Below, piece by piece: positions 36,011 through 47,416 of a stretch of 64,000 bases of DNA. Source of the DNA: Varanus komodoensis (Eukaryota > Chordata > Lepidosauria > Squamata > Varanidae). The notes beneath the pieces were generated by a model. It saw nothing but the letters and a program-made list of their open reading frames with translations, made no database searches and was not told the origin of the DNA. The position numbers and the translations under genes were made by a program. The stretch covers positions 17,212,634 through 17,276,633 of the forward strand of contig NW_025335761.1 in assembly GCF_004798865.1 (NCBI RefSeq). Reading direction: 5' to 3'. Within the stretch, counting starts at the first letter, position 1; every line of letters starts with the position of its first letter.

Positions 36011-38885
36011 GCCTGGTCTGAAGGCAAAAGGAGTGTTTTTGACCACATTTCATTGGAACTCTCTAAAACCACTGAACTGCCATGGAGGGGAGCATAAGGC
36101 ATCCCCAGTGACTTCATCTGAATTAACATTCAAATGTTACTGGCCAGCACCATGTTCTCCTAGTCAGTGCTGATGTGTCCATTTATGACTGCAGAGCTGG
36201 AAAAACAGTATCAGCGAGAGGGGCAGTGTTAAACCAGCGTGATCAAGGATGGCTGGGTTCACAGGACATGGCAAAGAACCCAGCGCTGTTTCCATGGAGT
36301 GTGGATTTTTGCCCAATCAGAAGAGCATGTGGTTACACATCCCAGTAGCAAATGTTGTGGAAATCCCCATCTTTTCCCTTTTCTTGCTTTCGGACAGCAG
36401 CAGCTTCCTCCTGACCAGTGGTCTCGAGTGTATCTGCATTTCTGCAGCAGTTCCCAGCTGCTGCAGTCCCCACAGAGATTTTTATAAAATGAAAATATGC
36501 ACTTTCACCACAATTCCCCCATTCTCTCTGTGTGTGTTTTTGAATTCTCTCTGTTTCCCAAAGTAAACAAGGGAGATGGAAACATCATGTGGCCAATAGG
36601 ACTAAGGCAAACCAGGATGTGTTTGTGGCTAGGTTGCTAAGGAAAGTAGAAATGGAAGGGTAGAAATGGCCACTTCTGTGTCCACTCTTGCCAAGGAACT
36701 CTTAGCATTTCCGTACCAGCAACGGTAAAATGGTGATCCCAGATCCAGATGACCAAAGAAGCTGCAGTGAAGCTTGGAAACAGCCTGTTGATTCTCTCTG
36801 TGGTTCATATGCAGGATCTCTGAACTGGATGATAAACAGACGCACAACAGTAAGATTTCACCACGGCTTCTTGTATCCTTTGAACTCAGCCGATGTTTCC
36901 ACCATTAAGAGAAAGGCAGAAGAAGTCAGAGTGGGAAGGAGAATTACACTCATAGCCCATCCTACTGATGGTGGAGTTAAGATATATGAGCACAACTTTT
37001 GCATATTCACACACAACCTTTGCCCTGTCCACATTTTTTGCCTTCTGTCCCAACCCCCTCTCAAATGTGCCCACTGGAAAATTCTCCCAAATGGAATTTG
37101 GCCCTTGGGCTTTCCAACCCCTGCTTTACAATGATAACCCATCTCAGTATTGAAAACATTGAGTCACGGCAAAATTCAGACAGCCTCAGAGATGGTACAG
37201 AAAGGAAACAGCTTTGCAATGCAGCTGCCACTGCATGTGAATGTTCACAGAGAAGAAAGAATGGTTTGTGCACTGTTCACACAAACAAAATGGTTTGAGC
37301 TCCAGAATATGGGTTCCCCACTACAATTTAATCTGGCCCTGATGAAGGTCAATTAAAATATTTCTCCAGTGCTAAAGCTGGGGATGGGGAATGGGAGAAG
37401 ACTGCAAAAATCCATTGTACGTAGTAGCATTGCCAGTGCCCCATGCTGGAGGTTTTTTTAACAAGGAAATGAATCAAGGCAGCCTTATCTGCTTTCCAAA
37501 AATAGAATTTAGGTTCATATTTATTGCAAGACAGTCCGCTCCTGCCTCCACACTAAATGAAAAAGGGAGAGATAAATACTACTCTTAATGGTAGATAGAA
37601 TTAGGCATGGTCTATATTGCCTGAAACTGTTTTGCAGTAAACATAACAGATCCCTAGTAAAGTAACCCATTCCAAGAAGGAGCTGTATTCACATGTTTCC
37701 TAAATAATTACTTCAGAAGAATGCTCCAACAAATAACAATCATTTTCTCTCACTATAACTAAGTCCTTTGATCCCCAACACATATAGCACCATACAGGAT
37801 GCTGAGAATTGCTTGACATATTTGGTGTTAGCGAGGGCTGGGGATAGCCTGTATCACCGCACTGCTGATATTTGTAATTAATGGAGCGTCCAGGTGTTGA
37901 CAGGCTGCTGTTTCAATTTTCCTCTTAAATCTCTCCAAAGATGGGGACAGATGTAGTGCACAGTCCTAGGCAGAAGAACTTTCCCATGGCCTCTAAGACT
38001 TAAAATAGTATTTTTCCCTGCCTAAGGCTTCTTTGAGCCCTGAACAAACATCCCCCTGCATACATGGAACTCAGCTCGGAACTCATCTGTAATGTGGGCT
38101 GTTTTTCCACTACTCATAACCTCCTCTGATACTTTGGGTACTTGCCAGATGGCAGCTCTGCTTAAAATATGACAGGGATAGATTTGTCCATGACATCCAG
38201 TTCTCGCTCTGCCTGCAGATTACTAGACATGTGCACTGCTGATGTGGGAACGGCAACACAAGAAATATAACGGGGATTCCCCTTCCTTTAGAGCGCACCC
38301 CAGGAAACACTGTGCCAAGGACCACAATTTGTTCATTTGCTAGAAGGGGCCATTTGATGGGTGGGTGGTGTTTAAAAGAGCACCCACAGTGGGCCAAAGG
38401 AGCTGTGGCCTATTTGTTATCAAGTCTATAGCAGCACCCTGTGGACTATGGAGAGAAGAAGCTTAAGTCTCTCATTAAATCTTTTAGTTTGTTTTTTTCT
38501 CCTGCCAGCATCCTTTCTTTGGAATGCAAAGTGTACCTTAAGAAACTCTGCAGCATAGGGGGGAAGAGCCAACGCTCAGCAGGACAGCATATGCTTGGCA
38601 GGCAGGAGATGTAGTTCGATCTTCCACATCTCCAGGCAGAGCTGAAAAAAATCCTGGCTGAAAACTCCTGCTGGCAGCCTGTGTTGACAATATTGGGCAA
38701 ATGGGCTGGATGGTCGGATTTAGCACAGGGCGTTTTCCCATGCTGTGAGTTTGGGGTGGGGGAGGAACGCAGCATGGAAGGAGTCACATTTCTCCTCCCC
38801 TTGCCCAGGGTTGGGGCAACTTTTCTTGTGGCTGCTTGTTACACTGCAAAGAGCATGGATGCCTGTTGCATTTACACGGTGTCAC
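36011..38885. other. non-coding stretch with a candidate regulatory block
   Basis: No gene. The block 37730-37990 is unique and motif-rich: tgtaattaatggag (homeodomain-like), ccaggtgttgacag (E-box caggtg) and ctttgatcccc (TCF-like). It could be a conserved element. The ORFs at 36730-37298 overlap each other on both strands without family resemblance. Confidence 0.35.
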
Positions 38886-39110
38886 GAGAGCCCTTGTGGT
38901 GAAGTGGTCAGAGTGCTGGGCTAGTTCCCACTCAGCCATGAGGCCACTGGGTGACCTCGGGCCAGTCATGGACTCTCAGCCTAACCTACCTTGTAGGGTT
39001 GTTGTGAGGATAAAATGCAGAACCTTGTTAGCACCTTGCGTCCCTTGCAAGAGGAAGGAAGATGGGCTGTAAGTGTAATGTATCATCATCATCTAAATCA
39101 TTTCATAAGC
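38886..39110 (+). repeat. tRNA-derived SINE (plus strand)
   Basis: The head gagagcccttgtggtgaagt-ggtcagagtgctgggcta carries an A-box-like TGGTGAAGTGG. The body has cactgggtgacctcgggcca and cctaccttgtagggttgttg-tgaggataaaatg, and the copy ends in a catcatcatc tract. It is the same family as 2095-2265 (opposite strand) and 55226-55600. Confidence 0.8.
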
Positions 39111-39302
39111 ATCCCTAGTGATGGGACACAAAAACAATCTGAATGATAATTAGACCCTGTGTAAGAGTGGTAACTCAGCATTTCACATGCATGCAAATGG
39201 AAAACAAGGCCACTGAGTCGGTCTATGAATGAGACACAAAGAAAGAATACAAAGGAAGACATGTAAACGTCATGCACAGTGAGCATCCAAGGAGGCTGGG
39301 GC

Positions 39303-39410
39303 AACTTTCCCCAACCCGGTGCCCTCCAGATGTGTGGGAATGTTGGCCATGCTGGCTGGGAATGATGGGAGTTGTCATTCCAGAACATCCAGAGGGCATC
39401 AGGATCAGGT
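39303..39410. repeat. palindromic MITE-like repeat, copy
   Basis: Left arm aactttccccaacccggtgc-cctccagatgtgtgg, core ccatgctggctgggaatgat, right arm agttgtcattccagaacatc-cagagggcatcagg. This is the best preserved copy in the window. Confidence 0.75.
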
Positions 39411-41214
39411 GAAGTGGCACTGATACCTCATGGGGGTGGGGGGAACTTGACATGCTATTGCAACCAATCACCTAACTATTGCTGAGCATTCCAAATTGTG
39501 TAAAATGTTTAAAAAATATAAATGTTTTATTTTACTTTTTACATTATGTTGAAGGTTTTAATCTTTTTTCCAGCTGCCTAGATAGCTCTGGTCATATATA
39601 CACATAATGGACAGTAAGGAGAAGAACTGAACCCACAGATTTATGAACAAGGCAGTTCGATATGGGCATTTGCTTTCACTACTGAAATGACTGTGAATGG
39701 AGCACCTGCAGAGTTCTGGAATATGGGCATCATGTAGCAAGGGACATTTCTGCCCTGCTCTGAATCTCTAAGCAGAAGGAAGAAATCCTAGGACTAACCG
39801 AAGCTCTGTTGCTTGTCTAGTCTTTATGTAGCCTGGCATTTGATGCTGTACAGTGTAAGTACAATTTTTAGCCTCCTTGTAAAATTTTCATCCTCACTGG
39901 TCAATTCATTGCCTAAACAGAGCTATTAAATATTTACAAAACAAAAGGACCTTCTGCAAAGAGGTTGAGGCAGTTGAGATTCTAAAAATTTCCCGTACAA
40001 TAACAAAGCCAGAGTTATCTGTGCTGACATTTAAATGCAATCAGCGATGTAAAATAAGATGCTCAAAAACTGCCGCATAAATACAGTCACTGGTCATTAC
40101 AGATACCATAAATATGCATGGAAAGTATTAAAAACACTAGTCACATTTGGAGCAGTTTCTGCAGTGCCCTTTGGAGGTTAACCCACTCTCATGTAGCTTA
40201 AGAAGCAGGAGATGACCCTCACTTTTAGGATGCAGGTTCAGAGCAACATCATTCAGAGCTTGCTGTGAAGTGAAATTAATTTTATAAGTAAAAGGACCTC
40301 ACTGTGGCACATCCTTGCCTTTCTAGTCCCCTGAAAGGGTAAATTAAAAGTTTTGCAGCAACAGATTTAAAAGGGCACACGGTTGAGTGGTTGTTAAGCA
40401 ATTCTGAGGTTGATTATTTTCAGCGGGAGCCTAAAGGATAGGCTTGAGTCTCCTTTTGATATCAGTGGAATTTTAAACTGGATCTTGCTCATTTAAATTT
40501 GGCTGGATCTCTTATTATTAAAATGATGTCTAGAGGTCATTATTATCATGACAGCAGCCCCAATAATAGCACACACCATACAAACTGCCCTTTCTGGTTT
40601 TGCTCCAGGCATTTCATTTTGCATATGATATACATCCATTTTGCATATGATATACATATGCATAAATTTGCATATGATGTACATCCAAGACCTTAATGTT
40701 TAGGGGGACATTTCCTATTATGATGTTCCATATGGATTTTTATTACGATAGAGGCAGGGGGAATTACCTTATGGGTGCAATAATAGTTACATGAATTCAC
40801 CACAGGGATCTTCTATAATATCATTTTAAGATTCTGAACTGCGACCCAGAAACTCTGATACTCTATCACCTGTGTTATGCTGTAGGTAAGACTGAATAAT
40901 CACAGTGGACAACCAAAGGTGACCCTACAAACAGCAAATGTGTTACAACAGAGAAGATGACGGCCCAAAATGCACCTGATTCCAGTGCTGCAGTCTTCTC
41001 CTGACATTCAGAATGCCTTCTTCACAACAGTGCATTTTAATTTCACTGCACCTACTTCTGAGGTGAAGAGAGTATGAATGGTGCCCAGATCGTTTCTGAA
41101 CATGTTGACTGGCCTGGTGGGTGAGCATGCATCCGGATTGGACAAGGCTCTGGACTGGCTCATTTAATGGTACCTTGGTGGGTTTGCTGGTTGGGTGGTG
41201 CAGTCAAATAGACA
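39411..41214. other. non-coding stretch with candidate regulatory block
   Basis: No gene. The stretch 39840-40150 is unique, AT-rich and evenly motif-dense (for example tttaaatgcaatcagcgatg and ataaatatgcatggaaag). It looks like a candidate conserved element. A tandem AT repeat lies at 40613-40690. Confidence 0.35.
40613..40690. repeat. tandem repeat, about 22-27 bp unit
   Basis: Three units share cattttgcatatgatataca or a close variant (atttgcatatgatgtacatc). Each unit contains an octamer-like ttgcat. Unit length is about 22 to 27 bases because the third carries a small insertion. Confidence 0.8.
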
Positions 41215-41580
41215 TTTGCATGTTTCTTAGGGTGCCAAGTTGTGAATTCCCAAAAAGTGGCATGCATCACCAAAAAAGTGAACAAAAGAATACACTAATC
41301 TGCATATCCAAATTAACATGCATGTATGCAATTTAGAAAACATTACCATACTCTAAACAGAAGTATAGTACATCTCACCATAGTGTGTAAGACTGTGCCC
41401 AGGTGCTAATGTCAAGACCCAGCTCTTCCTTCCCATGGTTTTCCTTACGCTACCCTTAGACTTGAACTGCCCTTCAGACCAAAGATACCTTCAACATAGA
41501 GAACCATTCTCAGGCAGCCCGTCAAATAAAGGACTCTTCTCTGCAAAAGAGGACACATGGCCACTCTACATGTTTTGAGA
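41215..41580 (+). repeat. unclassified repeat family X, copy 3
   Basis: The copy runs gtgccaagttgtgaattccc, ttaacatgcatgtatgcaat, cagaagtatagtacatctca, gtaagactgtgcccaggtgc, gaccattctcaggcagcc-like wording and tgcaaaagaggacacatggc. It aligns block by block with the copies at 30275 and 35630, and is the longest at its 3' side. Confidence 0.6.
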
Positions 41581-41639
41581 CTCTGCCCTGGGCACCAAAT
41601 GACTGCCACGGGTGGTTCCTTCTGCAAGTGATGACCTTA

Positions 41640-41870
41640 CCATGGCGGGAAGAATTGTGGCTGGGGGATGAACCTCCTGCTTCATGTGCAGAAGGCCCCA
41701 TGTCCAGTACCCAGCAGCTCCAGGTATGGTAGGAAAAACTCCTTCCTGAAAGCCCAACAAGCTGCTGCCAGTCAGTGTGGACAGAGCTGAGCTAGATGGA
41801 TCAATGATCTGACTGGGAGAAGGAAGCTTCTTCAGTTCCCTGTTTGCACTCTGAATCATTACAGTTCTAA
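41640..41870 (+). repeat. tRNA-derived SINE, second type
   Basis: The body includes ctgcttcatgtgcagaaggc, ccagtacccagcagctccag, gctgctgccagtcagtgtgg and agctagatggatcaatgatc-tgactgggag. It is the same family as 53108-53300 and 61165-61365. The 5' head is degraded. Confidence 0.7.
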
Positions 41871-42539
41871 TGGTCCTTGTGCCAGGTAGAAGAGCCAGTT
41901 AGCAAGATAAATTGCATAAATGTAAGGCTCTGAAATGTGTTTAGATATATGTACATATTTTCTTGGCAGCTCTTTCATGGCAAGTAATTTACACACACAC
42001 ACACAAACACGGCATTTAGTTTTTCAAGGAAAACAAGTCAAGTGGGAATTCTCACAAAGCCAGTATTACATATCTTTTTGCTCCATGCAAGGCAGGCAAA
42101 CCTTCTCGTCTTTAAGTCAGAGTAGCAAAGCAGTTGCAGCATGAAAAAACAAGGCACAAGATTGCAGTGCAGAGATCTCATAAATTCTGCTGGCTTCCAA
42201 TACTAAACAGGTGATTTATTGCGGGTTATTGTTTATGCAGACCAGTGCAGCCATATCCTGTTTATGTTGGCTTGGAGGTGAGTTACTCTGACTTCAGTGA
42301 GACCAATTTCCAGGACGGTAAGCATGTAGGATTATGGTCAAAGGCAGCTGTACAATCCCTTTCCTGTTACTGCTCATCATAACAAACTTATGAAACATGT
42401 CAGTCTAAAGGGACTACTGAGATTGAGAGCGACCAGTCCATCATTGAAAAGGAAGCCAACAATAAGTAGAATTCTTCTAAAAATCTTGTAAATTCAGTAA
42501 ATATGTAAAATGTTTGATTATCTAAGAGAAACTAAGATT

Positions 42540-42995
42540 TTAAAAAAGAAAACACTAGCTGAAGCAAGAGGGGAAACACTATACTGGTTAAATCCTGTGA
42601 GATGACAGTCTGATGTCTAGCAAAGGAAAGCTTACCACCTCCCAAGGCTTTCAAACAGCTCATACTATTAGGAAGTTTCTGCTGATATTTAGCTGAAATT
42701 AGCATGCCAACCATTTCCATCCACTGGTTCTAGTTCCTGTGCCCTGAAGCAACCAGAGCAACTATGTTCAATCTTCATAACAACTTTCCTGCATGCCTTC
42801 CATCTCTCCTTAATCTTCCTCTCTCCAGGCTAAACATACAAGCTCTGTCAGCCATTCCTCCTAGGACCTGGTTCCTAGATCCCTTGCCATCCCGATAGCT
42901 TTTTAGTTTGGCAATGTCTTTCTTAAAATGCCATGTCTAGAACTGGGCACTGTGCAGGTTTAGATGGCATAGCTTTTTAGCAGCTGAAACAAAAT
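42540..42995 (-). mobile_element. old CR1/L3-like LINE fragment (minus strand)
   Basis: In + orientation it reads aggaagtttctgctgatatt-tagctgaaatt, ttctagttcctgtgccctga, ctccaggctaaacatacaag, ctcctaggacctggttccta and cttgccatcccgatagcttt, then gtctagaactgggcactgtg. This is the minus strand of a CR1 3' region, more diverged than the copies at 15.3 and 27.1 kb, and so older. Confidence 0.65.
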
Positions 42996-44109
42996 GTTGG
43001 CTCATATGCACTAGGTATGCTTATTTTATTTGTGCTCCACCTTTGTACCCCCACCCCCAAACTGGCACTCCAGACAGTTTACAGAAACAATTAAAATCAA
43101 TTAAAGCAATAAAATAGATTCAGTGTAGCAAAACCCTCAAATTTACCATAGAAAGAAACACACATTTAATTTATTACATTTCTATACAGCTGAAAACCTT
43201 CATGGATCACTGCCTTGCTGTGGCGAAGGGGCTACACAAGCGCTTCATTGTGTAGCGCAATGAAGCTATGAGCTATGCTGTGCAGGGGCACCCAGGACGG
43301 TCAGGTCATAGCAGAGAGCTCTGACAAAAGCTGATCCACTGGAGAAGGAAATGGCAACCCAGTCCAGTATCCTTGCCATGAAAACCCCATGGACAGTATC
43401 AACAGGCAAAGAGATATGATGCCGGAAGATGAGCCCCTCAGGTTGGAAGGTGTCCAATGTGCTACTGGGGAAGAGCAGAGGACTAGTACTAGTAGCACCA
43501 GAAAGAATGAAGCAACTGGGTCAAAGCCAAAAGGACATTCAGTTTCAGATGCATCTGGTGGTGAAAGAAAAGTCAGATGCTGTAAAGAACAATACAGCAT
43601 AGTAACCTGGAATGTAAGATCTATGTAAGGCAAGCTGGGTGTGGTCAAACGTGAGATGACAAGACTGAACATCGACATCTTGGGAATCAGTGAACTAAAA
43701 TGGACAGGAATGGGTGAATTTAATTCAGATTATCATTAGCTATACTACTATGGGCAAGAATTCCTCAGAAGAAATGGAGTAGCCTTCATAGTCAATAAAA
43801 GAGTAGGAAAAGCAGTACTGGGATACATCCAATTGAATGCAGAATTCCAGAGAATAGCTAGAAGAGGTAAGAAGGCCTCCTTAAATGAACAGTGTAAAGA
43901 AATAGAAGAAAACAATAGAATAGGAAAGACCAGAGATCTCTTCAAGAAAATTGGAGGTATGAAGGGAATGTTTCATGCAAAGATGGGCATGATAAAGGAC
44001 AAAAATGGCAGGGACATAACAGAGGCAGTGGAAATTAAGAAGAGGTGGCAAGATTACACAGAAGAACTATACTAACTATAGTATATACTAACTGTACACA
44101 GAACTATAT

Positions 44110-44745
44110 ACCCTCGGGGTGCTGGTTGACTGCAGGCTAAACATGAGTCAGCAGTGTGATGTGGTGGTCAAGAGGGCAAACACCACCCTTGGTTGCATAG
44201 CCAGAAGTGTGGCTTCTAGATCAAGAGAGGTATTACTACCACTCTATACGACTCTGGTGTGCCCACAGCTGTAGTATTGTGCTCAGTTTTGGGCCCCTCA
44301 TTACAGAAAGGATATAGCCAGGTTAGAGTCAGTGCAGTGTAGGGCCACAAGGTTGGTAGCCAGTTTGCAGGGGATGGGGAATGAGGTGAGACTGAGGGAA
44401 CTGGGTCTCTTCAGCCTGGAGAAGACTCAGAGGGGATATGTTGGCGACATACAGGTATGGGAGGGGATGTCACACGGAGATGAGTAGAGACCTGTTCTCC
44501 CCTGCAGAGGAAGGTAGGACGTGCTCCAACGGAGCAAAGCTCAGGGAACCAAGGCTCCATTTAGATGCCAGGAAGCACTTCCTGACAGTTAGGACCCCGA
44601 GGGTATGGAATGGGCTTCCACAGGAGGTTGTTGAGGTCCCATCGGTGAGGGTTTTCAAAGATAGGCTGGACATGCACATGGTGGGCATGTCTTAAGCGGT
44701 ACCAGCTGGATCCGCGCTCTGACTCGCTCTGTTTCTATGTTTCTA
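44110..44745 (+). mobile_element. CR1 LINE 3' end nested in Bov-B
   Basis: The ORF2 C-terminus is seen in LGVLVDCRLNMSQQCDVVVKRANTTLGCIARSVASRSREVLLPLYTTLVCPQL, then [38 protein letters not shown], and after a frame change LREPRLHLDARKHFLTVRTPRVWNGLPQEVVEVPSVRVFKDRLDM. The 3' end is ctgtttctatgtttctat. It lies in the same orientation as the Bov-B and interrupts it after 'cagaagaactatac' (44060-44073). Bov-B resumes at atgaaagaccttaatgttcc. The 44074-44109 spacer partly repeats the wording tatactaact. Confidence 0.9.
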
Positions 44746-45577
44746 TACATGAAAGACCTTAATGTTCCTGATAACCTCAATGGGGTGGTTGCTGACCTCG
44801 AGCCAGACATCCAGCAATGTGAAGTCAAATGGGCCTTAAGAAGTCTTAGCAACAACAAAGCTAGTGGAGGTGACAGTATTCCAGCTGAGCTATTCAAAAT
44901 CTTAAAAGATGATACAGTTAAAGTACTACACTCAATATGCCAGCAAATTTGGAAAACTCAGCAGTGGCCACAGGATTGGAAAAGGTCAGTTTACATTCCC
45001 ATCCCAAAGAAGGGCAATGCCAAAGAATGTTCAAACTACCGCACCATTGCACTCACTTCACATGCTAGCAAAGTTATGCTCAAAATCCTACAAGCTAGGC
45101 TCCAGTAGTATGTGGACTGAGAACTACCAGAAGTACAGGCAGAATTTCGAAGAGGCAGGGGAACTAGAGATCAAATTGCCAACATACACTGGATCATGGA
45201 GAAAGCTAGGGAGTTCCAGAAAAACATCTACTTCTGCTTCATTGACTATGCTAAAGCCTTTGATTGTGTGGATCACAACAAATTGTGGCAAGTTCTTAAA
45301 CAGATGGGAGTAACAGACCATCTTATTTGTCTCTTGAAAAACCTGTATGCGGGTCAAGAAGCAACAGTGAGAACTGGACATGGAACCACTGATTGTTTCA
45401 AAATTGGGAAAGGAGTATGGCAAGGCTGTATACTGTTGTCCTTCCTATTTAACTGATATGCAGAGCACATCATGTGAAAGGCGAGGCTAGATGAATCACA
45501 AGTTGGAATTAAGATTACCAGGAGAAATATCAACAGCCTCAGATATGCAGATGATACCACTCTAATGGTAGCCTCTT

Positions 45578-46685
45578 TTTTTTCTTTTTGGAATAAGTTT
45601 TATTCTTAATATACCTAACAAAAAGAAACTAAGAAGCATCAATCATCGAAAACATCAGACCTACTGGGTCAGCCTCCCCTTTCTTTTTATGTTAAACTAT
45701 AAACATGTTTAAGTCTATGCATATCTTGTTTCTCTAGCCAATAATAAAAGGAATCCCAGGTTTGATAGAAGTCTGTATCTTCTTTCTCCCTCAGAGACAA
45801 AGTCAGTCTATCCATTTCCACACAGTGCAAAATCTTTTTTAGAATCAGTTCATTGGAAGGTGGTTCTTCACTCTTTCAGTGTTGAGCAAATGCAATCCTT
45901 GCCACAGTAGTTACATGTGGAGTCAAATATATTGCTTGTTTACTAAGATCATCGGGTACAATGCCTAATAAGAAAACTTCAGGTTTAAATGTTAAAGGTT
46001 TTTGTAACATTTCCCCAAGCCATTTGTGTATTTTAATCCAATACTTTTTTGCTTTATCACAAGTCCACCACATATGATAAAACGTACCTGATTTGTATTT
46101 ACATTTCCAACATCCATTTGACATATTTGGAAACACCTTAGCTAACCTATTTGGTGACAAATACCATCTATAAAACATTTTATACACATTTTCTTTATAT
46201 GAAGTTGTTAATGTTACTTTAATATTTCTTTCCCACAGTTTTTGCCATTTCTCTAACTCAATATTATATCCAAAATTTTGCGCCCACATTATCATAGTTT
46301 CTTTAACCTGTTCATCTTCCATTCTCCTTTCCAGTAGGAAATTGTACAATCTTTTTATCATTTTCTCATCAGATTTAAGAATCACGTGATCAAATGCTGT
46401 TGACTCCTTATAAAAGCCCCACATTCTATGATCTTTGGCATATCTCACTTGCATTTGAACCTTGTGCCACCAAGAAATATTAATTCCTTGTTCTTGTATT
46501 TCTTGATTCAATTTTAATCCTCCATCATTATCCAAAATATCATCATATCTCACGACTGTATTAAAGTTCAATGCATTTGGATATACAAGAGCTTCCATAG
46601 GCGAAACCCATCTTGGTAATTTAGTATACAGTTTTGTCTTTAACTTTTCCCACACCGACATTAGTGATTTCCTAATATAATAGGA
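45578..46685 (-). mobile_element. L1 LINE 3' end (minus strand) nested in Bov-B
   Basis: A T-run at 45576-45583 marks the L1 poly(A) end. On the minus strand, the C-terminal ORF2 is open from about 46680 to a TGA at 45876-45878 (about 265 codons). It includes KLKTKLYTKLPRWVSPMEAL, EQGINISWWHKVQMQVRYAK, KMFYRWYLSPNRLAKVFPNM and a CX2CX8HX4C motif in CWKCKYKSGTFYHMWWTC. The same frame continues past the TGA (KSEEPPSNELILKKILHCVE...) to a TAA at 45692-45694, the likely native end. The TGA therefore seems to be a single nonsense change. The copy is 5'-truncated. The nonamer tagcctctt is present at 45569-45577 and 46692-46700, as a target duplication would be. Confidence 0.9.
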
Positions 46686-47416
46686 ACTAAATAGCCTCTT
46701 GATGTGGGTGAAGGAGGAGAGCGCAAAAGTTGGCTTGAAACTCAACATTAAGAAAACTAAGATCATGCCATCCGGTTCTATCACTTCCTGGCAAATAGAT
46801 GGGGAAGAAATGGAGGTAGTGACAGATTTTATTTTCCTGGGCTCCAAGATCACCGCAGACGGTGAATGCTGCCAAGAAATTAAAAAACACTTGCTCCTTG
46901 AGGGGAAAGGAATGGCAAACCTAGACAGCATACTAAAAAGCAGAGACATCTCCCTGCCAACAAAAGTTCGTATAGTCAAGGCTATGGTTTTCCCAGTTGT
47001 AATGTATGGCTGTGAAAGTTGGACCATAAGGAAGGCTGAGCGCTGAAGAACTGAGACCTTTGAATTGTGGTGCTGAAGAAGATTCCTGTGAGTCCCTTGG
47101 ACTGCAAGGAGATAAAACCAGTCAGTCTTAGATGAGATCAACCCTGACTGCTCTTTAGAAGGCCCGATACTGAAGATGAAACTCAAATACTTTGGCCACC
47201 TAATGAAAAGAAAGGACTCACTGGAGAAGAGCCTAATGCTGGGAACAATTGATGACATAAGTAGAAGGGGATGGCAGAGGGTGAGGTGGCTGGATGGAGT
47301 CACTGAAGCAGTCGGTGTGAGCTTAGATGGACTCTTGCGGGATGGTGGAGGATAGGAGAGCCTGGAGGAATGTTGTCCATGGGGTCGTGATGGGTCGGAC
47401 ACGATTTCATGAATAA

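Larger units (their letters stand above)
43201..47416 (+). mobile_element. Bov-B (RTE) LINE, internally deleted, host to two nested LINEs
   Basis: The 5' end reads catggatcactgccttgctg. The endonuclease start is seen in CCKEQYSIVTWNVRSM and ILGISELKWTGMGEF. An internal deletion near 43830 then removes most of the endonuclease and joins it to the pre-RT region (RIGKTRDLFKKIGGMKGMFHAKMG). RT blocks follow: NNKASGGDSIPAELFK, YIPIPKKGNAKECSNYRTIAL, CFIDYAKAFDCVDHNKLW, GVWQGCILLSFLF and LRYADDTTLMV. After the L1 insert come LNIKKTKIMPSG, FIFLGSKITADG, VMYGCESWTIRKAER and the C-terminal YFGHLMKRKDSLEKSLMLG...RVRWLDGVTEA. The 3' end has gggtcggacacgatttcatg. Several frameshifts and stops are present, so the copy is dead. 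Bov-B is horizontally acquired and abundant in squamates. Confidence 0.9.

Noticed and set aside
43201-47416. Active Bov-B LINE
   Set aside because: It lacks most of the endonuclease, carries multiple stops and frameshifts, and is interrupted by two insertions.
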